Shown here piece by piece: positions 22,075 through 32,199 of a DNA stretch of 64,000 bases. The translations under genes and the position numbers were made by a program. Source of the DNA: Pezicula radicicola (taxonomy: Eukaryota > Ascomycota > Leotiomycetes > Helotiales > Dermateaceae); assembly GCA_003008705.1 (NCBI GenBank), contig PDUO01000017.1, positions 561,827 through 625,826 on the forward strand. The letters run 5' to 3'. Position 1 is the first letter of the stretch, and each line of letters opens with the position of its first letter. Under the pieces are notes generated by a model. The model did not search any database. It was not told the origin of the DNA and worked only from the letters and a program-made list of their open reading frames with translations.

Positions 22075-23687
22075 CTACTTCTCCCCCTTTACAGCAACAT
22101 CCAAACTTTTCTCAGTCTCCTGTCCCAATTCCTCTGGAGCATGACCTTCTACGACCACAGCATCCAAAACAATGACATTCGTCTCCTTCATCCAATACAT
22201 AACAATTGGAACCAAGAAGACCGGACCAATAGCCTGTACAAACCAACTACTTCCGAACATAAAAGGTGTGGAGATATCATAGTAATCCAACGCATAAGCG
22301 ATAATGTAAGAAGCCGAAGACCAGAAAGTGAACATGGAGATGAATACCGATAGGACCTTTGGATCATTTGATAAAGCTCCGAAGAACCATAGGAGAAACG
22401 TGCCGGTACATCCATCCATGTATCCATATATTACGTATAGGAATGCACGGACTCCGTACCCTGAGTCGAAGACATCGATTCTTTCGGACTCGGGAAGTCC
22501 TGTTACTGTCTCTACCATAGAAAAATATCCGCCGATCCATACAGCGTTGCAAAGGATGAAAACAAAGGCAATTCCAGCATACGCGCGATTCCGTCGTTTC
22601 ATGGGAAGCTTGTCGGTGATGAGAGCCATGGTCCAACCAGAAAAGACTTGAATAACTCCAGAAAAAAAAGCGTTCAGTGATCTCCCGCGAACGGTGAAGG
22701 TAGGTGAGTTAAATCGATTGTTTTGGTAGACGTTATAGTAGTAATAACCAAAGGAATATGGCCAGACGAGAACGATCCATGGGTTTTGCTTTAGAACTAG
22801 CCAGCAGGTAATGACTTGATCTTTGAAAGATAGCTGTGATGGTAATGCGACTCTCGTTCCGTCTTCTCGCACAAGTTTGTGCATGGGCCAGAGCAATAGT
22901 GCCGTACAAGCGCCTAGGACCATCATGATGAAGAGCCCAATATAAGTTCCATCCGTAACCGTCGAACTATTGCTTGTCCCCGAATTCCAATTTTGGCCAA
23001 CGGGAATACTCGATCCAACAACTGTACCAATCTGATAAACAGTCCAAAAGATCGCAACATAAGTACCCTTCTTATCTTCAGTAGCATAAGCCGTAATCCC
23101 AGTCCTTTCAGCAGTCCAAAGAAAAGCAGCCGAAAGCCCATTCAAAGCACCCCCAAAGATAACAAAAGGTTCATTTTTGGTATGATTATAACACCATAGA
23201 CTTGCAGCATATGCAGCATATCCTAGACCACCAAAGAATAGCGTGATACGAATTCCGAAGTAGTTTAGAAATGCCGGTGCTATTAGAGCGAATGCTGCGA
23301 AGACTGTGTAGAGTGTTATACTGGCCATGTCGGCTAGGTAGGCTGTTTGTTGTCCTGCTCCTCCTAAGGCACTCATTACATGGTACATTCCTACTGTTAG
23401 GAAAACTACTATTCCTAGCATTGCTGTTTGGATGCGTGGATGGGTATATGCTAAGAGTTTGAGTCCACAGACATTGTAGCTTCGTGCAACCTGGTAGTGG
23501 TATGTTATTAATCATGATATTCTTCGCTCTAGCTCAAATTCTCCGTAGTTAAAAAACTTACTTGTGCTGAGCCTGGGACTCGTGTGGCTGCTTCATCGGC
23601 GGAAGTGTGTAACTCAGTACCAGCTTCGAGAGCAGTCGAAGTCAGCACAACCTCAGTATCCTTTCCCGGATTGAAAGAGAACTTCAT
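22075..23687 (-). CDS. UNC93-like major facilitator family membrane protein
   Basis: Two exons (23687-23562 and 23490-22075) join in phase to 513 residues. The frame above 23687 opens only at TTG. After a soluble N-terminus the protein has about 11-12 hydrophobic segments. Family-typical pieces include LGIVVFLTVGMYHVMSALGG, ALNGLSAAFLWTAERTG, YATEDKKGTYVAIFWTVYQ, PFSFGYYY-like QNPWIVLVWPYSFGYYYY and DKLPMKRRNRAYAG. Fungal UNC93/DUF895 proteins are MFS-fold carriers related to animal UNC93 and plant KUP-associated proteins; their substrate is not established. The C-tail is charged (EELGQETEKSLDVAVKGEK). It is intact, in contrast to the adjacent NmrA-like gene. Confidence 0.85.
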
Positions 23688-24464
23688 TTTGAATGTTCCG
23701 TCGTTATACAGGAACAATCGAAAAGACTGACAATAATCTCTTTTGTTCTTAAACCGGACACCCGGCTGTATTATAGTAGCACATCACTCAAGATATCGGA
23801 ATTAACAAAGCGGGAGAGCCCCGGCAACCTGTGGCGAGGATTACTACACCTTATCTATCATATAGTCGATATCGAATTTCGGGGCCGAAGAAGACAGAGA
23901 ATCAGATACGAGTAGTTCGTATCAGTTTATCGGTATGGCATTCTAATCAAGAGTACGAGAGTAACGTCCGGTATCACTGCTTCGCCCCGCTCGCTTATCT
24001 ATGGGTCATTTTGGCTAGGCTAGGGGCGCGAAGCGACGTGCCGGAGTTCACCCAGAGCTTCCTTATCTAGTGGTAAATACCATTAAAGATGGGGGTTAGC
24101 ACCGTACATACTATTTTGGAGAGATATGCCATTGCGGACGTGGTCATTATTGAAAGCAGTTTCTACGAAGGTAGAAGGGGCTACTTCTATCTTCATCTTG
24201 CATCTGTAGGAGAAAACATGTGCGCAAAGTGGTGTTATATTCTGTACAGAGACTAGAGTGCTAAAATAAGCCTACTGATAGAAACGGCCATATGGCTAAT
24301 CGATATATTTAATATTAGTTATACACTAAAAAGAGTTACTCTATTAATAAATAGATAAAGAAGAAGTATAGTGTTATTCAGACTCTAATATAGCGGTCTC
24401 TGGGAATAGCTAGCATTAATTAGTACCTATTGCTTGTAGGCTAGAATCTTGTTACACCCTAAAC

Positions 24465-24780
24465 TTAAGAAGCTACCGTAACTCCTCCTTGTGAAATATT
24501 AATTAAAAGTTGCAACTGCTGCATGAATATGTATAGTACCCTGTATCCAGAGAGAAATTGCCTCAATGAATTGGAATTAAGTATTGCTATACCTATCACA
24601 AGCTGCTGATTACTGAAGCTCTGAATAACACCTGAGTACCTCCTAAGGCAAAGGCTAAGCAGTCGCATTGAGGTGTTTCTTCGGGGACCGATCGTTTTAC
24701 ATTTATGTAGTGTTGGACAACACAGAAGATAAAAGTGAGGTATGCTGTAGACAGAAAGCCAACCAAGACCTGAACACATG
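24465..24780 (-). pseudogene. Relic of a fungal membrane protein (QQLVxGIAIL family)
   Basis: A 104-codon frame includes SNQQLVIGIAILNSNS preceded by RLLSLCLRRYSGVIQ. This resembles a conserved block (DQQLVTGIAIL after a LSF-type segment) that I associate with fungal multi-TM proteins found near HET and PTH11 genes. The frame opens at a non-ATG codon and the normal downstream GLSxYHW segment is degraded, so it is a fragment. Assignment rests on one motif only. Confidence 0.35.
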
Positions 24781-25264
24781 ATCAGTTCTCAGAATCATCA
24801 AGGAAGAGTCCTACTTGCTCCAATACTAGATATATCGGGATCCGCCTGTCTCAGTATAGTAACTGCACGTTGCCGCGTCACACTAATTACATCATTTATC
24901 AGCTTTCGAAGTTCGCCGCCGCAGCTCTTCAGCATCATGCTCTTTGAATGTTGCACTAGCGACTTCTTATGATTGCTTGGCCTAATTTGGTTATACAAAT
25001 GAGCTAAAGCTGAAATAAAATGCATTCCATCTAGCTGATTACGTCAGGGAACGCCTTGAGTGGATAACTGGTCATCAAGGGGCGAGTGCAGGCTTATATT
25101 TCGGCCTTGGATTGGTAGGCAGAAGTCCCTTACCATTATTGTTACTCCAGAGGAGCTAGTTTAGGATAGTAAGAAGAGTTAGGATGTTATTGTGAAGGAT
25201 GATAAGTGGATTTATGCTTTCTATGCTTGTATCGTACTGGCAAGGGATAAGAAGTTAGACTACG

Positions 25265-25416
25265 AAGGTACAGTGTAAGTATTCTAAGTTCCAATTTAAT
25301 TATTATTATGGGATAGACCTAAACTAACTAGTTCTGGCAATTCTACACCAAGTAAACTCTTCTCATTGCAGAATAGTAACTAAATTGGAATTTAGAATGC
25401 TTATGAACTGTACCTT
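25265..25416. mobile_element. Short inverted-repeat (MITE-like or foldback) element
   Basis: The left arm starts AAGGTACAGTGTAAGTATTC and the right arm ends GAATGCTTATGAACTGTACC plus TT. The arms pair imperfectly over about 43 bp around a 65-bp centre. No target duplication is obvious. It is non-coding and its source is unknown. Confidence 0.55.
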
Positions 25417-25845
25417 TTTAAAATGTATAATTCGAGTGTATTCTTGCAGTCCAATAGCTCTAGTGATATAGAGAAGAACAGCTGAAGTGATTCATGTGAG
25501 GAATTTGTTGTGATAGGTGAAGTGAAGCCAGAGTAATAGACAGTAATTGTATAGTCACGTGACTATAATATCCGCAACTCTTTAACGGATATATAAGCAC
25601 ACTGAAAACCACGTCCTTCTACTACACTACATATATGAGTACCTGTACCCGCCTGATGGGCGCGGAAAGCGTCTTTTGTCTTCTTGTCAGGCCGTTGTCA
25701 TGTGCTTTACTCGGATGTGCCTGATGGTCGCTTAGTACCTTAGTCAGCAATTCTTATCGTGTCCAAGGCTTCCCAGCCTCTCCTTTCTTTAAGCAAATAC
25801 AACTTCAGCAGTCTTGCAGAACGACATTTTATATCATATAACAAA

Positions 25846-27312
25846 ATGCTCAATACGGCGGTTTGGCCTGCTATCACGATAGCTCTCGTTGCTATAGGCA
25901 CGTCGGCTTCCCTAACCCCCCAGGTTCCATTCGCAGAACCCTTAGGGTCGTCGGTCAGGATCCTCACCCATGAATCTCATCCAGAGCATAGCTTGACAAT
26001 TACGGCGCATAATTCTAGCGAGCTCTCTCTTAAAAGCGATGGCCCCACATTAGCGGATGTTTGCCCAGGAGCAACCTCAGGATATACAGGATACCTCAAT
26101 TCCGGCTCTAAGCATTTCTACTTTGCGTACTTCGAGTCACGCTCCAATCCATCGGTGGATCCCCTAGTTTTGTGGCTAAACGGTGGACCTGGTTGCTCAA
26201 GCATGACAGGTCTGTTTATGGAACTGGGACCTTGTACCGTGAATGAAGGAGGAGAGTCAGCGAGAGAGAACCCCAACAGCTGGATCAACGAAGCCAGCAT
26301 ATTTTTCTTGGACCAGCCGATCGGTGTCGGATTCTCTTACTCCACCAATGATTCATTTCATGGTGGACAAGGAGGTACCTTTGCAGCAAGTGAGGATATC
26401 TATGCATTTATGAGACTGTGGTACAAAGCATTTCCAGAATCGAAGTCGCTGCCATTCTCAATTGCTGGAGAGAGTTACGGAGGTCACTACATTCCAGTCT
26501 TTGCGGAACACATCAACAATATGAATAAGATTTCTACGCTTGACGAGCAGATCCCACTTGAGTCTGTTCTGATTGGAAACGGTATCTTCAGTGATACCAA
26601 GCAAGCAAGCTCGTATTACGATATTCCATGCACCAACGTTACAGGCATTGGCCCACTTCTCAACTCAACTGTCTGCGAAAAAATGTCCGCCGCTGTTGGA
26701 AGATGCGAATATTTAATGTCAGCCTGCCACGATTACCCAGATCCCCTTATCTGCAGATCCTCATCCTTATATTGCGCAGAGGAGCTCGAAATGCCGTACG
26801 TCGAATCTGGACGAAATTATTACGATATCAGCAAACCATGCGATGGATACTTATGTTACCCAATCATGAATTCAATCACTAAGTTCTTGCGAACCGACGA
26901 GGTCCGCCAAGCCTTCGGAGTCGACAAAAAGGCCCCAAAATTCGAAGGATGTAGCGATAAGGTTGGACGAGAGTTCGAAAAGGTCAATGATTTTATCATC
27001 GATACACAACCTTACGTTGCTGCTCTGCTTCATTCTGGAATTCGGGTTCTCATCTATGTCGGAACTTATGACTGGATTTGTAACTTCGTAGGAAATGAAC
27101 GAGTCTTTGGATCGCTGGAATGGAAGGGCCTACCTGATTTCCGTTATCAACAGGAGAATAACAAGCAGGTCTGGAGCGGTGGATTGTGGTGGGAAAGTGG
27201 TCTATTGAGATATGCTAGGGTTGACGGTGCTGGTCACATGGTTCCTTGGGATAAGCCTGTGGAAGCATTGCAATTATTTAAGGCTTGGTTGAATAAGAAG
27301 AAACTAGAGTAG
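25846..27312 (+). CDS. Secreted serine carboxypeptidase (peptidase family S10)
   Basis: An intronless gene of 488 residues starting at the ATG at 25846 with a signal peptide (MLNTAVWPAITIALVAIGTS, cleavage probably near ASA/SL). The frame upstream opens only at GTG. The S10 substrate-binding block WLNGGPGCSSM and the catalytic triad are present: Ser210 in GESYGGHY, Asp409 in TYDWICN, and His464 in GAGHMVPWD. Multiple cysteines fit the disulfides of carboxypeptidase Y-like enzymes. The protein resembles fungal vacuolar/secreted CPY homologues that release C-terminal residues at acid pH. The PFAEPLGSSVRIL segment looks like a short propeptide. N-glycosylation sequons occur (NSSE, NDSF, NVTG, NSTV). 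Confidence 0.93.
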   Translation: MLNTAVWPAITIALVAIGTSASLTPQVPFAEPLGSSVRILTHESHPEHSLTITAHNSSELSLKSDGPTLADVCPGATSGYTGYLNSGSKHFYFAYFESRSNPSVDPLVLWLNGGPGCSSMTGLFMELGPCTVNEGGESARENPNSWINEASIFFLDQPIGVGFSYSTNDSFHGGQGGTFAASEDIYAFMRLWYKAFPESKSLPFSIAGESYGGHYIPVFAEHINNMNKISTLDEQIPLESVLIGNGIFSDTKQASSYYDIPCTNVTGIGPLLNSTVCEKMSAAVGRCEYLMSACHDYPDPLICRSSSLYCAEELEMPYVESGRNYYDISKPCDGYLCYPIMNSITKFLRTDEVRQAFGVDKKAPKFEGCSDKVGREFEKVNDFIIDTQPYVAALLHSGIRVLIYVGTYDWICNFVGNERVFGSLEWKGLPDFRYQQENNKQVWSGGLWWESGLLRYARVDGAGHMVPWDKPVEALQLFKAWLNKKKLE

Positions 27313-28129
27313 ACCTCGAAATTTGAAGTCATATCTAGAAGCCTCAACAATTCAAGCACCGTTGTGGTCGGTCATGAGGGAGCAATAATGGTGACTAGGC
27401 TTAGGAAGATCGGGGAGAACATTAGATACTATTTTCCTAATTAAATATGAGAAGATTAATTGAATAGAATTTATATATTGTTGAATTGTGACATTTTTCA
27501 CTAGAAATAATTATATGAATGTCTCCTTAGTGATGAAGACAGTAAGGTAAGCATCTCGTTAGATTTTGTATATCATCAATTTCTTAGGCTCCGACTTTCC
27601 TATTTAAGATACCAACTCGGTATTGCGGATACACCAAAGTTTTGTGGAATAAAGCTAACGAACTTAGGAGTTAGGATCATGTGCTTAAAAATTGGTTCAT
27701 GCACAAAAAACTACCGGTAGAAAAGTCATGGTTGATTATGTGAGCTAGGAAAGGAAGCTTCAAATCCCCTGTATTTCGCCTTTATATAGACGCCGAAGCA
27801 GCCGAAGTCTGTGAGACTTTAGCTTCAGACGATTAATACGTACGACTATGACGTATCTATTTATGTCCTCGGAAAGACCGCATTTTTAGTCGCTACCCCT
27901 TAAGTAAATAAAAGGACATTTCGCCAAGTCATAAAAAGAAAACGGGAATGGCTATTCCCATTTCAAAAAATTAGGAATCTGCCTAAAATATACTTCAACT
28001 ACCTACAAGCTCTTTCCAGGTCTTCGTTAAGGGGCTGTACAAATACTACCTACTCGACAAAAGTCTCGCCAACAGCGAAAATCAGGCGACGAGTCAACGA
28101 CGATGACCTGCTAGCAAAACAAGAAAATA
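27313..28129. other. Intergenic, AT-rich
   Basis: I see nothing beyond AT-rich spacer and probable promoter of the gene at 28130. Confidence 0.35.
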
Positions 28130-29023
28130 ATGGAACCACAATCCAGTTCAACATCGCAAACCACACGACCATCCATAAACGAAGATAAACCAAAAACCCC
28201 AGAACTACGACAACAACAACCACCACCCCTCACCTTCTCACCCTGGACAAAAAAGACCTCAATAACAATCTGCACGCTCGGCCTCCTACTATTCGACCTC
28301 GTCCTACCATGTACAATCTACTACACACTCTCATCCACTACCACCCTCGACATAGAAGTAAATCTCGGACTCTCATGTGCATGCCTCGGACTAGGTGAGA
28401 TGATGGAACTACCACTCCGAGGCTACCGTCTCGTAAAACATCACTCAGATTACGCCCCCCTAAACCAAACCGCAAAATGGGGATTCGATTTTTTATTCTG
28501 GTGGTATTTAATTGCTACTGTTATTGGGATTGTACCTTATGTAATAAGTACGAGTTTAGAAGAACCGATTTTATGGTTGTTTTTAATGACGCCGGGTTTC
28601 TTGACGGGGTTTGCTGCGGTTACTACGGGTGTTACTGCTTTTGAGTTTAGGTTACCTTGTAGAGTTAGTTCGAGTGCTATGGGGGAGTTGTGTAAACCTT
28701 TTGTTTATTATGTTGTGGAGGATTTTGTGGCTGTTGATGCGGGGCAGATGAGGGGATATAGAGAGGAATTGAGGGTGAGATGGAATGCTTCGCCAGTTTT
28801 TAGACGTTTGTTGTGGGATATTAATTTCTGGTGGTTGCTTGGGTGTATTATCTTTACGGGAGCGTTGGCTGGTATGACTTGGGGGTTGCCTTTTGATACT
28901 GCTTATGGGTTGTCGTTCGGGTTGTTGTTTTTATGGATTGGTATTTGGGCGTTAGGGTCTTGGATTTGGGTTAAGAGAGGGTTGCGTAGGGAACGTGATT
29001 GGTTTGCGAGAACTAAGGTCTGA
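28130..29023 (+). CDS. Six-TM fungal membrane protein of unknown function
   Basis: One exon of 297 residues. A proline/glutamine-rich cytosolic-looking N-terminus (about 40 residues) precedes roughly six hydrophobic segments, around residues 45-68, 78-92, 118-142, 150-172, 228-250 and 258-282. Family-like pieces are LFDLVLPCTIYY, WGFDFLFWWYLIATV, YREELRVRWNASPVFRRLLW and RDWFARTKV. I recognise this as a recurrent fungal hypothetical family but know no activity, and there is no transporter signature. Codon use changes strikingly within the gene: the first third is C-rich at third positions, the last two thirds T/G-rich. That might reflect patchwork history or simply expression bias. Confidence 0.75.
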   Translation: MEPQSSSTSQTTRPSINEDKPKTPELRQQQPPPLTFSPWTKKTSITICTLGLLLFDLVLPCTIYYTLSSTTTLDIEVNLGLSCACLGLGEMMELPLRGYRLVKHHSDYAPLNQTAKWGFDFLFWWYLIATVIGIVPYVISTSLEEPILWLFLMTPGFLTGFAAVTTGVTAFEFRLPCRVSSSAMGELCKPFVYYVVEDFVAVDAGQMRGYREELRVRWNASPVFRRLLWDINFWWLLGCIIFTGALAGMTWGLPFDTAYGLSFGLLFLWIGIWALGSWIWVKRGLRRERDWFARTKV

Positions 29024-29742
29024 ATTATGAAAAGATGAGAAGATGGGAAAGAAATTGTGTTCAGAGTCAATGAGTTCGGAGAGAGGGCATGTCGGATGTG
29101 CCTTCGCAGGTAAGCCACCTCGAAGTTATTTACATTGTTCGGACATGTCCTGAGAACCTGCTGACTGGAATCAGAGAATTATACAATGGCTCTAGACCGT
29201 CATAATGACCTCAGTAACTGGTAGCCTTTTAGGAGTACTTATGGCAATGATGGCCACGAAAGTGTACTGTACCTTGGAAATTAAATCATACTATTCTATT
29301 GATGTACACTTGGAGGTTCAAACATCTCCGTGGATTAGGTGGTTTATGATTTCAAGGAATGTTATTGAGTAGGAGATTACATCCAAATTCTGGTGCATAC
29401 AGTATAATTTGGCGCAGTCCCTTTACACAATGAAGCATATATTAGAGCAGAGATAACCCAACTTAACTGTTAGTTCGATCATATAATTATTAGAGCTGCA
29501 TACGATCATTCAGAAAAACTAGGTATCCAGTCTACATTGTTATGCAGAATGCTCCGAAGTACCAATCAATAGAGGGATTTATCTAGTAGTACATAAAAAA
29601 TCATATATTTTGCAAAACCTTACTTATATGCAATAAACATGTCAAAGCAATTCTGTGACTGTGACAAGTTATAGCATAAAATCTAATTTTTCTAGATATC
29701 CTCTCTCTCATAGATCGGGCAAGCCATCTCTATTCCTCCTCG
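29024..29742. other. Convergent spacer
   Basis: AT-rich sequence between two 3' ends. I see no gene or repeat. Confidence 0.35.
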
Positions 29743-30876
29743 TTATTTATCTAACCCTAATTGGCCAAAATAATATCCCTCATCAAATTCTTCCGAACAT
29801 TCTTGAACAATTTTCTGATCTTGGTACTCCGTTTGAAGCTGGCCGGTCACTCTAGATAGCCCTCGTCCCTGTAAAGGAAGTCCTTTTTCTTTTAAAATGG
29901 CAATTCCAGCATTTTTTTTGGCCCATCTATTGACTCTAACTCTTTTCCAGTGGCCGGGTTGTACGTTAAATTTAGAGGTGTCGATGGGGATCTCCGGATC
30001 ATCTAGTTCGTTTTGCGGATGAGCGTCTATAAGTTGCTGAAGTTGCGATTCCGGTAAAGGAGCTGCTAGAGGAGCGAGGGCAATCTTTTTTAAAATGGAT
30101 GCTATTTGCGAGTTTGGGTACTCTTTATCATCAGTAAAATCGGAGCTCTGCTCCAGTTTTCTTACTGCCAGAAGCAACATTGCGCGCAGGGTACAGTTTG
30201 CATAGTTTCCAGCATTGTGGAAGTCCTCTGCCTCAAAAGGCAACCCTAAATAATCCATAGATAGCTCCTGTAATCCCATAGACTTATTTCTAGGCCTATC
30301 AAATATGTCGCCAGCCATGTCCCTTATGTCTAGAGCAGTTATAGCACAGTCAAGGTCATGTTTGTTTGATATCCTTAGTATCCTCATTAAGCTTCGTTCT
30401 GAAGAAAAAGTGTGAGCAACAATTACTACTTTTCGAAACTCGTTACTTTGTAGTTCGCCTGGCCTTTTCATCGCTTCTCGGACCTTTGCTGCTAGCTCAT
30501 AAATTGATATTGTTTCTGAAATCCCAAACCTGAACTTTCTTAACGCCTTTATACAGCAGTGAGGTCGTCCCGTACTAAAGTTCTATGTAGAAATCATATC
30601 TTGCATGTCTAGCATACATGAAGATGTGTGACTTTCTTGACTGACAACTCGAAAAATATCACGAGTATCTAAGGTAGCGATGCCAAGCTGGGCTTTTCTA
30701 GACTTTTGAAACCCGGTCTGAATATTTGACGTCCCTTCAGAATCTATAGCTACGAAAATGACGTCTGCCAGATCTGGTGTGTCTGATGATAATGACGAGG
30801 AGTAGGGCTGGTCGAAGCCAAGAAGCGTATGAAGTTCAGCCATGCTGTCCTTCGCAAGGCTGACATAAGATGGCAT
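29743..30876 (-). pseudogene. Gfd2/YDR514C-like RNase H-fold exonuclease with one in-frame TAG
   Basis: A single 378-codon frame from the ATG at 30876 is open except for one TAG at codon 98 (30583-30585). Before it comes VIFVAIDSEGT (DxE metal site of DEDD exonucleases) and RKAQLGIATLDTRDI. Directly after it the same frame continues NFSTGRPHCC, ALRKFRFG, VVIVAHTFSSERSLMR and DLDCAITALDIRDMAG. The NYANCTLRAMLLLAV segment completes a DEDDh-like domain. The TAG falls inside a conserved block (MIST*NFSTG), so a nonsense mutation (for example CAG to TAG) is the simplest reading. A 66-nt in-phase intron GTTGTC...ACATAG could in principle remove it, but its donor is poor and it would delete conserved sequence. 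Confidence 0.7.
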
Positions 30877-32199
30877 TTTGAAATGAGGAAAAGGTTGGCT
30901 GATTGTGATATGATAAGAACGAGAGTATGAGGGGAAAGGATAATTGTTTCCTGTAGTTCTACCAATGGTGGATGTGATGGTTGCGTTGATGGTGTGCGCG
31001 GGCGAAGGTTTAGAGAATAGGTAGGTTGAGAAATAAAGGAAGGACCAAAAAAAAAAGAGAGAAGTCTTCTAAGTATTTTTCTGCAGCGATGAGCTTAAGT
31101 TTAGACTTAGACTGAAGCTCACTAGAAGGTTGCCGCTTACCTAGCGTCATCGACTAAGTATCCGACGAGATCCACAAAACCTCGATGCATTTAGTTTGTA
31201 TTAAAAGCCAAAGACAACGAAAAGAGATAAAAAAGTTTGTGGGGGTAGTGAGATTTGAACTTCACGTACTCTACGGCTTTGGTGGAAACGGAATTCGAAC
31301 CCGCGCGTCACAAGATACTATGGTCAACCAGTCCCAGCGCATTCACCAACCTCGTACCCCATTGCTTGTTTTGTTTTACTCCCAACTGACTTGCCTATCT
31401 CTGCTCATAAGACGCTTCATTTCCCCATTTCATAATATAAAAGTAAATATCCACATAATCCTGTATCTCTGATTCAGAATACAAAAATGCGAATTCTACG
31501 TAGACTACTCGAGCATCCATCACCTCAACCTATTTGATACCCTACACAACACATGAAGTATTCTGCTCTGTTTTCAGGACACCCAATCCCTAAGTTTCTC
31601 CCCCACCAACGAAGAGCATAGGAAATAGTCACTGCCCGAAAAATGACCGCAACTTCCCTTCTTGTCGTTCAGCCTCCTCAGTAAGTGGATTCGCTTAAAA
31701 AGGAGCCTCGTCTCTTAGCGAGGAACTTAGCGGATGGCAGATACTTTTTATCGAACTTCTCGTAGGCGTCGTATGGTTATGGGATGTTTAAAGAGTTGCA
31801 TAGAGGTCGAATATATATTTTGGCAGAACGAAAGTACTGAAATGGGCGTATTTAAAGTAAGGGAATAAGTGGCGTGACTATTCTTAGGGGACACAATTCA
31901 CTGTGTAACAGTAATTGGTGCTTAGATTTGAATGGAAAAGGCCAGGTGCTATCAGAATCTTCTAATTAGATTGATTTCCCTTCAGTAACATGGATATTGA
32001 TCATCTGGACACCAGGAAATACCAAAACGGTGCTTCTCCCTTAACCTGCAAACAATCAAATAAAGTCCAACCCAATACTGTTCATGCTTAGACAATGTAA
32101 AACAGCTAAAAATGCTGATTTACGCACTTATATAAGCTCCAGATACCATCCAAAATTAGTATGACTCCTACCTCGCTAACGTCTCATACTTCTATCACC
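30877..32199. other. Intergenic with tRNA-like segment
   Basis: Contains the tRNA-like stretch at 31240-31365 and otherwise AT-rich spacer. A 95-codon frame over the tRNA-like stretch is an artefact of that sequence. Confidence 0.35.
31240..31365 (-). other. tRNA-like sequence with B-box, not a confident tRNA
   Basis: On the minus strand GCGGGTTCGAATTCCGT forms a 5-bp stem around a TTCGAAT loop (a Pol III B-box and T arm) followed by TTCCACCA. A second, weaker TTCAAAT loop lies about 45 nt further on, before TACCCCCA, which can pair with GGGGTA at the 5' side. No acceptor, D-arm and anticodon set folds properly. It may be a degenerate tRNA or a tRNA-derived repeat. Confidence 0.25.

Larger units (their letters stand above)
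23688..25845. other. AT-rich, relic-bearing intergenic region
   Basis: A two-kilobase gap with no intact gene. It contains a decayed membrane-protein fragment (24465-24780) and a short inverted-repeat element (25265-25416). Short TA-rich runs near 24290-24450 suggest RIP-like decay. Confidence 0.4.

Noticed and set aside
14948..23687. Secondary-metabolite gene cluster (transporter, regulator, NmrA-like gene and second transporter in a row)
   Set aside because: No polyketide synthase, NRPS, terpene cyclase, P450 or methyltransferase is present, and the transporter is a primary-carbon Jen type.
24798..25025. 75-codon minus-strand frame with CGGELRKLINDVISVTRQRA
   Set aside because: Looks folded but is too short, starts and stops abruptly, and I could not tie it to a family with confidence.
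31185..31472. 95-codon plus-strand frame containing GNGIRTRASQ
   Set aside because: GIRTRA-type strings are classic mistranslations of tRNA T-arms; explained by the tRNA-like segment on the minus strand.
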